Source: Adiantum capillus-veneris
Taxonomy: Eukaryota; Streptophyta; Polypodiopsida; Polypodiales; Pteridaceae
Direction: 5' to 3'
Length of the DNA stretch: 64,000 nt
Assembly: GCA_014529385.2 (NCBI GenBank)
Contig: CM043942.1
Location: forward strand, 5,696,001 to 5,760,000
Below, piece by piece: positions 57,581-64,000 of the stretch. The stretch's first letter is position 1. Every line of letters begins with the position of its first letter. The notes under the pieces are model-generated. The model made no database searches, was not told the DNA's origin, and was given only the letters and a program-made list of their open reading frames with translations. Both the position numbers and the translations under genes were made by a program.

Positions 57581-58657
57581 CAAAAACTCAGATTATTTAC
57601 TTTTTCTTAACATTTTAGGCCAAATTAAGTTTTGACTTAACTCAGAGGCTTAAAATAGCTCATGAAAAGACTATCTAGTGAGAACTTTCAAAAAAGTGTT
57701 CATTTTAGGCATAAAGTAAATAATCGTGATTATTTACTTTTTGCTCAAACTTGACCAAGGTTGATACCAAAGACTCTATGCATATGTACAAACAACTTTT
57801 GTAAAGGACCATAGAATTTGGATCACGAAATTGACCAAAACTAGGTAAAAACTAAATTGTAAAGGACCATAGAATTTGGATCACAAAATTGACCAAAAAC
57901 TGGGTAAAAACTAAAGTCGTACTGACTTTTGAGAACTTGAGTATAAATTGAGAAAAATTTTGTTCAAACTCAAATGAAACTTAATTCATAAGCTTATATT
58001 GATGTGATAAACAAGTGTACATGTTCATTTGATAAAAAAAGATGCAAAAATTTACCATAAGTAAATAATCACGATTATTTACATATGCCCCATTTTTCAA
58101 CTTTTTTGACCAAGTTACCATCCACTAGCTTTACTATGTTGTATTAAGCCCACAAATCAAATTTGGTAAGATTTGGATCATTGGATTAAAAATTGGGGCC
58201 AAATTTGCAAAGTCAGTCTGCAGATACAAAATTGATGGCCATTTTAACAAAAATTATCCAAACTTAGTGAAACTTGGCTAGGGACCTTAAGTTGAGATAC
58301 TTAACAGATCTGTGTCAAGAATGGGACAAAAACTTGCAAAAAAATAGCTGAAGTAAATAATTGAGATTATTTACATCTGCTACAAAAATCGATAATCTTG
58401 CATGTTGGAGTATACCACAAGGTTAAGCATATTAAGTAAACCACACAAATCAATTTTCGTGAAATTTGGATCACAAAAGTGAGACTTAAGCCAGATTCTT
58501 GAAAATCGAGTCTTCCAACACAAAACAATTGATAAACCTGAACAAATTTTAGTCAAATTTAGTGAAAATTGTCAAGGACTTAAACAGGTTGTATACTTGG
58601 TAAAACAAGCCAAAAAGTGCAAACAACTGAGAAAAGTAAATAATCACGATTATTTAC
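57581..58657 (+). repeat. Palindromic repeat array in F leader
   Basis: Half-site at 57581-57600; near-palindromes at 57716-57737, 58061-58082, 58353-58374 and 58636-58657 (spacings 345, 292, 283). Intervening units share phrases such as CACAAATCAA..TT, ATTTGGATCA, and AACTTG.CAA. A 40-bp local duplication (GTAAAGGACCATAGAATTTG) at 57814 and 57858 lengthens the first unit. Confidence 0.85.
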
Positions 58658-59083
58658 TACTGCTACACAGAGACACCATTTTTTACTTTTGAACTTGTAC
58701 AATGTTACACCAACATAATACAAGGCCACCGGGCAATTTTGAGTTCAATCAGATCCAAATTGGTACATGTTCACTCAGTTTTCAGGTTGCAGATTAGTCC
58801 TTTGGCTTTTTGCAAAAGTGGAATTTGAAATTCTCAACTGCTGACTAACGTAGCTCGAATTGAAGTGATACACATAGACTAATCACAATAGTTAGCAAAA
58901 ACTATACAGTCTTTGTGAAAGAATAGCTGACTTTATCACAATTGATACAGGAATCAGGTTGCAGACAAGAAATTGATAGCTTGACAGAAGTTGCAATCAA
59001 GTCAAGTGGAAGAAATTAACAACAAGTCAATCCAGTGGTAAGTACTCTATCCAAGGCTTTACAAGTCTTTATGAACCTTAGAT

Positions 59084-59392
59084 ATGGTCATATACAAGGA
59101 AACCATGGCATATTTGGAGAAATCTCCAGTAGTATCCACCAAAGAGAGTGTTAATCAAAGCGAGCACTTGGACACTATCCTTGAAGAAGTCTCACACACT
59201 TTTTCAGAATCAACATCTGAAATGTCTTCCTATTCGACTCACTTAGAAATCGGAACGATAGTGCGCTATAAGCATATACCCTCTTTTTATAAGACTAATC
59301 GCCATGGAGCTCAGGTTTATGTGAGGTCCCCAAACCCGAGAAGATTGGGGCGACTTGATAGATGGCCTTCCTTTATTCTCCTTTTTTGTTGA
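59084..59392 (+). CDS. Unrecognised ORF at start of F coding region
   Basis: 102 codons starting MVIYKETMAYLEKSPVV, followed by an S/E/T-rich stretch and a basic region (FYKTNRHGAQVYVRSPNPRR). It lies where Gag or the coiled-coil ORF would start. The end at 59392 probably reflects the insertion of chromovirus E, not a natural stop. No domain recognised and no similarity to the B or H start seen. Confidence 0.35.
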   Translation: MVIYKETMAYLEKSPVVSTKESVNQSEHLDTILEEVSHTFSESTSEMSSYSTHLEIGTIVRYKHIPSFYKTNRHGAQVYVRSPNPRRLGRLDRWPSFILLFC

Positions 59393-59399
59393 CGAAACC

Positions 59400-61387
59400 C
59401 TACTCCGTTTCCACAAAGTAGAAATACGAGCAACTGAAGAGAGGAAGTCCTCTATCCATCGTTTACGTGGTTATAAGGGTCATACGCCACAAGCCAGGTC
59501 GATAAATCTAGGATTCTAATGAAGTTGTTTCCTAACATAAACATGTAATCTCATTGACATATTTAGAATCCATAAACAACGCATTTTTCCCCACGTTTAA
59601 GAGGCACGACCGCCATCCATAAACCATAAATATGATATGAGACTTAGGCTAAACTAATTAGTAATCTTGTGAAGAGTACCCGACTAATTGGGTCCATAGC
59701 TTTCAAGGGCACGTAGATTTGAGACATCTTGACTCTTGGCACAATGAGTCTCTAATTTCACTTCTCTTAATAAGAGGGAGTGGAGAGTTTCTCGACTAAT
59801 CGAGACCACCCATCCTTGATTGGTAACCTAAGCCAGTCCCCACTTTCCACCCCACACTCATACTTTTTAGCTTGTTTTCTAATTACTACCACTTTGTTTC
59901 ACATACAGAAACAGTATTCTTTCCTTAATTCTAGGCACAGGTTCTTTCATCCAGCCCTTCAAACATCACCAAAATATTTCTTTCTCAAACATGGTCTAAT
60001 GAAGACAGTCCTATAATTCAACAAAAAAATCTTTCAATTATTCTTAAGAGTTTGCCGCTACCCGCAGACTTTCTCTATCTAACCAACAGAACCTTTGCAA
60101 AGGATTTACTTATTCACTAACAGCAAAATATGCATACTTTCCCAGTCGTTAACCGCAAGGGAACATCTCGCTAACCGCAAGGCATCCTGCTAACCGCAAG
60201 GTATCTTGCTAATCGCAAGAGACAAAAAGAGAGCTGATAACCACATCTTAATCTCCGCTAATCATGGAATCACCTCGCTAACCGTGAGTTCCATCTGGAA
60301 ACAAGATATTCTTTCAGCAATTGTTTTCTTTAAGTGATTTCTCGACTTGATTACCCAATTTCTAATATCAAGCAGAGATAGTTTATCAAACAATAACCAT
60401 AAATCAAACAATTCTTTCTCTACTCTAAGAAATCAAATGCTTGTTTCTTGTGATATAATCACGTTTCTTGGACAGTTTAAGGAAATTCCTAGGGTTGACT
60501 CACCGATCATCATGTATAACAATGCAGAATTATAAATTTATCTTACCGGATTAGCAATATGTTTGATTACCTCTCGTGTTTGATGTTGGACGGCTTCGAC
60601 TTCTTCCGCAACCAATACCTTTGCTTGAGCAATGTTTGTAGTAATTGATGCCTTCCTCTGCACCTTTCTCAAAGGTGGAGCAACAGGAGCATCCTTCAAG
60701 CTTCGAGTCACTCGCTTTGGGGCCCTTGTATCGCAAAAGAGAAAGGAGAACGTGAGAAAGAGAACTCGAGAATTTGAGGGGCAGCAAGATGATGGTAGAG
60801 AAAGAAGTTAGAGATGGAGATGGCTTGAGGGTAAGAGCTTGAGGGAGAGAGGTAACTCCGACGTCAAGGCAAGAGAGCTTCCGCTTTTGAGAGTGTGTGT
60901 CCTCAAAGTGAAGGGAGAAGGGTCTTTAGAGGCTCTCAAGGTCATCTAAGAATAGAGGGAAGCAAGGAGAGATAAGCTCGCGCACGTTCACGACCATTTT
61001 TTTTACGGACACAGATTTCGATGGGCAATTTCGAGCCTCTTAGATGAAGCTTGGCTTCCAAGAAAAGGGCTCTAAACTAAGCTTCTCCTCTCTTTATTTC
61101 CTAAAAGTACTCCTCTTACTCCTTCTCCTTTAAAATTACTCCTCCTTTCCTAAAATTGCTCTCCCTTTCCTAAAGGGCCAACTCTTATCATTAGGTACAA
61201 TCTTGAGGCTTAAGTTTTCCATCAACATATACTTTTCAAGTGAATAAAGACCATAAGTAACAGTTTTAAAGTCCGATTTTTTATCCAATCTTTCCATTAG
61301 AATGCTCTTTGACTTAATAAAATGCAAACCTCAAATATTTGCAAAGTAAATGAAATATTTTTATTAAAAAATATTGGGTACATTACA
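59400..61387 (-). repeat. 3' LTR region of chromovirus E
   Basis: The right edge is firm: in element orientation TGTAATGTACCC starts at 61387, right after the polypurine tract (GGGGAGAT, minus strand 61388-61395). The left edge is not fixed because the partner LTR is outside the window. The stretch is non-coding. It includes a minisatellite of GCTAACCGCAAGG (60148-60220). Confidence 0.6.
60148..60220 (+). repeat. CTAACCGCAAGG minisatellite
   Basis: Four copies of GYTAAYCGCAAGR at 60148, 60170, 60189 and 60208 with 19-22 bp periods; two weaker ones follow near 60257 and 60277. Confidence 0.75.
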
Positions 61388-61429
61388 ATCTCCCCAACTT
61401 AGGGATTCGAGATGTCCTCATCTCAAGAA

Positions 61430-62175
61430 AAAGTGAGGATAGTCCTTCTTTAAGGTGGCTTCATCTTCCCATGTTGCATCTTCTTCAGGATAGTCTTGCC
61501 ACTCAACAAGGTGTTCTCTGAGAACTCTATTTTGAAGAATTTTCTCTCGAGACTCTAAAATTCTAGAAGGTTAGAGTTCCAAGATGTTTTGAGTAGACAT
61601 GACAATTTGTTCATCATTGAAGAGTTGATTATCACTGGGAATATAGGGTTTTAATAAGCTTACATGAAATATATCGTGGACTTTAATGTGATCCGGCAAC
61701 TTCAACTTGTGAGCTTGGGTTCCTATACACTTGTCACTTCGTAAGGGCCACAATAACATGGACTAAGCTTCTTGTACTTTCCAAGTGATAAGGTACTTCT
61801 CTTTGGATGAATCTGAAGAAAAACTTTGTCACCTTATTTAAATCTTCTTTTGGATCTCTTACTATCTGCATACTGCTTTTGACGATCCTGAGCTGCCTGA
61901 ATATCCTTCTGGATGGCTTTTGTTTGATTTTCCATTTCTTGTAAATCTTCTTAGACGCTTCAACTCTGATGGTAGGGTCAAAAAAGTTGAGTGGAGAGAC
62001 ACATTCTTGACCATACAAGGCACAAAATGGGGTCATACCAATGCTTTGATGATGAGAAGCATTGTAAGCATACTCCACTAGAGGTAAAAATTGAATCCAT
62101 CGCTTAGGTTCTCTACTGCAATAAGCTCTAAGAATATCTTTGTTGACTTGGTTAAACTGCATAATCCTTTATAAA
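61430..62175 (-). pseudogene. Integrase C-terminus and chromodomain of E
   Basis: 62162-61734 begins inside the integrase core (KDILRAYCSREPKRWIQFL, LVEYAYNASHHQSIGMTPF); the D,D part of the active site is missing. After frame changes, 61759-61571 has [23 protein letters not shown] chromodomain follows at about 61557-61435: ILESREKILQNRVLREHLV, EWQDYPEEDATWEDEATLKK. It ends FLR and TGA, 40 bp before the LTR. The chromodomain is open and complete in length. Confidence 0.8.
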
Positions 62176-63052
62176 GATTCTATACCATCATGTGATTCCT
62201 AAGAATCCTTTAAGCTCACTTGCATTTGATGGCTGAGGCCATACAACAATGTCTTGAACTTTAGCAGGGTCCACTGAGATTCCTTCATGCGAAAATAAAT
62301 CCCAATTACTCAATTCTTGGAGTGAAAATTGAACACTTGCTCATCTTTGCATATAGCTTGTGTTCTCAAAGAATATCCAACACCTTTCTCCGGTGGTCTT
62401 CATGTTCTTCTTCATCCTTTGAGTAGATTAGAATATCATCAAAGAAGACAAGAATAAAGTCACCTAGGTACGCCCCAAAAATATCTTGCATCAATCTATT
62501 GAATGTAATCGGAGCATTAGTCAGACCAAATGACATTACTATAAACTCAAAATGTCCATTTCGGGTGTTAAAAGCTGTCTTTGGAATATCTGATTCTTTT
62601 ATTCTGATTTGATAGTAACTTGATCTTAGATCTATCTTTGAGAAGACCTTTGAACCATGTAGCATGTCCAACAATTCATCGATTTGTGGGATAGGATAGT
62701 TGTTCTTAATTGTTATCTGGTTTAGTCCTCTGTAATCAATGTAGAGTCGTAAAGTCCCATCTTTCTTCTTTTCAAAAAGTAATGGTGCTCTCCAGCTTGA
62801 CTTATTGGGTCTAATAAATTCTTGTTCTATAAGTTGACAAAGCTATTCTTTCAATTCAATGGCCTCTGGTAGCGCCATTTTATAAGGTCTCTTAGACACT
62901 GGCTCACTTCCTGGAAGAATCTCTATCTCATGATCAATCTCTCGATTGGGAGGAAGAGAGGTGAGATCTTCAGGAAAGACATCTGAATATTCATGAAGCC
63001 AAGTGGGTTTTGTGACACTAGATTTTGGATCCATCTTGTTCAGCTTGACCAC
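62176..63052 (-). pseudogene. Reverse transcriptase of chromovirus E
   Basis: 63052-62843: HEYSDVFPEDLTSLPPNREID, EILPGSEPVSKRPYKM; after one stop, [72 protein letters not shown], and the catalytic [15 protein letters not shown] to 62366. A frame change then leads to VVWPQPSNASELKGFLGI and a trace of YRIFIKDYA near 62165, where the sequence jumps to integrase. The palm is almost undamaged. Confidence 0.85.
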
Positions 63053-63064
63053 AAATATTTGTTG

Positions 63065-63470
63065 TCAGAATATCATACCTTTGAATAGACGGTTGGCTTT
63101 AACTAATTGAATCTTTGGAGTCCCATCCCTTCCCTGTACTTCGACTTGCTTTGCTTGACTATCTCTAAAGCTCATACTACCTAGGTCACAATGGATGCTA
63201 GCGTGATTCTTAGATAACCAATCCATCCCAAGAATTCCATCATACATCCCAATTGGTAAGGTTCTAAAGAAAGTTGAAGTAGCATGTCCCCCTAGTTCAA
63301 AGTCAAGGGTTCCCACAGAATATCGTGATACCACGGTTTTCCCACTAGCCAATTCTATTGTCATGGGTTTAGCTAGTTTTTGATTCAGGTTCAACTTTCG
63401 CAAGCATTTTGGGGATAGAAAAGAATGAGTACTGCCACAATTGATGAGAAGGTTAAAAGGTTAACCTTGA
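63065..63470 (-). pseudogene. Protease of chromovirus E
   Basis: Near 63440 the active site reads LLINCGSTHSF: catalytic Asp is Asn and Ser is Cys compared with the usual LIDSGSTHSF. The rest (63403-63065) is preserved: MTIELASGKTVVSRYSVGTLD, IGMYDGILGMDWLSKNHASIH. Inactive as written. Confidence 0.75.
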
Positions 63471-63623
63471 ATGGGTTGCTGGTGTTTGAATAATAGCATA
63501 TTGTCTTTGGGCTCTAGGGTTGTCAATAGCTGCATAAATTTTTGCTCTCTCTTCTTCTTCACCAAGGATAGGCTCTCCTAAGACTGCATGTACATGGGCA
63601 TTCCTACCTTGACCTCTTCCAAA

Positions 63624-63713
<90 letters not shown>

Positions 63714-64000
63714 GCGTGGAAGACATCCACAATAAATTGTTGGACTCCTATCACTAAATCGTCAAGCTCACTGCACCTTATTAATACTAGTGTGTGACCC
63801 ACGCGTACGTTACTGTGGCCAAGGAAACATCACCTCTATTCTCATAGGGCTATCTTCTCTTCCAAGTGAAACATTTTCAATACTCTCTTCCTACATGTAT
63901 AGTCTATCGCCTTTTTAAAAGTGATGCATGACACAACCTCTTAATAGATGCTGCAAAGCATTCATTGGTACCAAGATTGGGAGCTTCTCATAGACATTAT
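63471..64000 (-). other. Gag-end remnant of E with (TC)n(AC)n tract
   Basis: No clear Gag domain can be read. The compound microsatellite 63626-63711 (about 50 bp TC, 35 bp AC) sits inside the coding region. ORFs across it are artefacts. Confidence 0.5.

Larger units (their letters stand above)
56128..59400 (+). mobile_element. Coiled-coil family element F, 5' part
   Basis: Complete 5' LTR, tRNA-Asp primer site, a 2-kb leader with at least four palindrome repeats, and the start of an ORF at 59084. It then passes into minus-strand chromovirus E; the exact junction, somewhere at 59390-59560, is not resolved. F inserted into the leader of H in opposite orientation. Its LTR is like that of B, but its ORF start is not similar to B or H. 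Confidence 0.72.
59400..64000 (-). mobile_element. Ty3/gypsy chromovirus E, 3' part with internal deletion
   Basis: Minus strand. From right to left: gag end, protease, reverse transcriptase, a deletion that removes RNase H and most of integrase, integrase C-terminus, chromodomain, polypurine tract and LTR. Distinct from chromovirus D in LTR and protein sequence. The 5' end is beyond the window. Confidence 0.8.

Noticed and set aside
57716-58657. CRISPR-like regular repeats
   Set aside because: Units are about 290 bp with a palindromic core, in a plant LTR-element leader; spacer and repeat sizes do not fit CRISPR.
59780-60535. Small ORFs at 59780-60016 and 60347-60535
   Set aside because: In the LTR region of chromovirus E; no homology or codon signal seen.

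Overview
This window is repeat DNA from a large plant nuclear genome. I found no host gene, rRNA gene, tRNA gene or CRISPR array. Essentially every base can be placed in an LTR retrotransposon or its remains, nested up to four levels deep. A land plant is indicated by the element types: Ty1/copia elements primed by initiator tRNA-Met, Ty3/gypsy elements primed by tRNA-Asp (Athila/Tat style), chromodomain Ty3/gypsy elements (chromoviruses), gag-only TR-GAG elements, and a 5S-rRNA-bearing Cassandra-type LTR. I cannot name the species; a fern, lycophyte or other large repeat-rich genome is possible.

Layout. At 16133-21740 lies a decayed + strand Ty3/gypsy pol (element G). Its left half was displaced by a minus-strand tRNA-Asp-primed gypsy element (M; 5' LTR 15488-16132, gag 14577 down to 7501). 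M carries three + strand insertions: the 3' half of a gag/pol-less LTR element with a coiled-coil ORF (1-4289), TR-GAG element A (4299-7377, TSD AGTAC) and a shrunken copia element S (8089-11851, TSD TTCTT). From about 22300 to 41806 runs a second coiled-coil element (B, + strand). B is interrupted by copia element C (24033-29503, itself holding a 396-bp solo LTR at 26831-27226) and by TR-GAG element B2 (32093-39906, TSD AAGAG). B2 holds a Cassandra-type insertion at its primer site and a near-complete minus-strand copia element K (33508-38744, TSD AAAAG). From 42492 to about 56127 a third coiled-coil copy (H, minus strand) is interrupted by a 8.9-kb chromovirus D (42684-51592, TSD TGAGT). A fourth family member, F (+), starts at 56128 with a full 5' LTR and tRNA-Asp primer site, and is cut by a minus-strand chromovirus E that runs off the right edge.

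How the parts relate. Autonomous copia and gypsy elements (K, C, D, E, G) encoded protease, reverse transcriptase, RNase H and integrase but are all damaged. TR-GAG A keeps an intact Gag ORF and near-identical LTRs but no pol, so it would depend on enzymes supplied in trans. The coiled-coil family has LTRs, primer site and polypurine tract but no pol; its single ORF of about 1,150-1,200 codons has conserved ends and resembles nothing I recognise. Its leader carries a tandem array of about 290-bp units, each centred on a palindrome.

Most noteworthy: (1) a 292-bp block at the primer site of TR-GAG B2 that looks like a one-LTR circle of a Cassandra (5S rRNA) element recombined in at a 19-bp shared sequence; (2) the coiled-coil LTR family with palindrome arrays; (3) in element G, a retropepsin-like domain fused after integrase and a duplicated integrase zinc-binding module; (4) a repeated CTGTGTGG module and doubled polypurine tract shared by TR-GAGs and the Cassandra piece.
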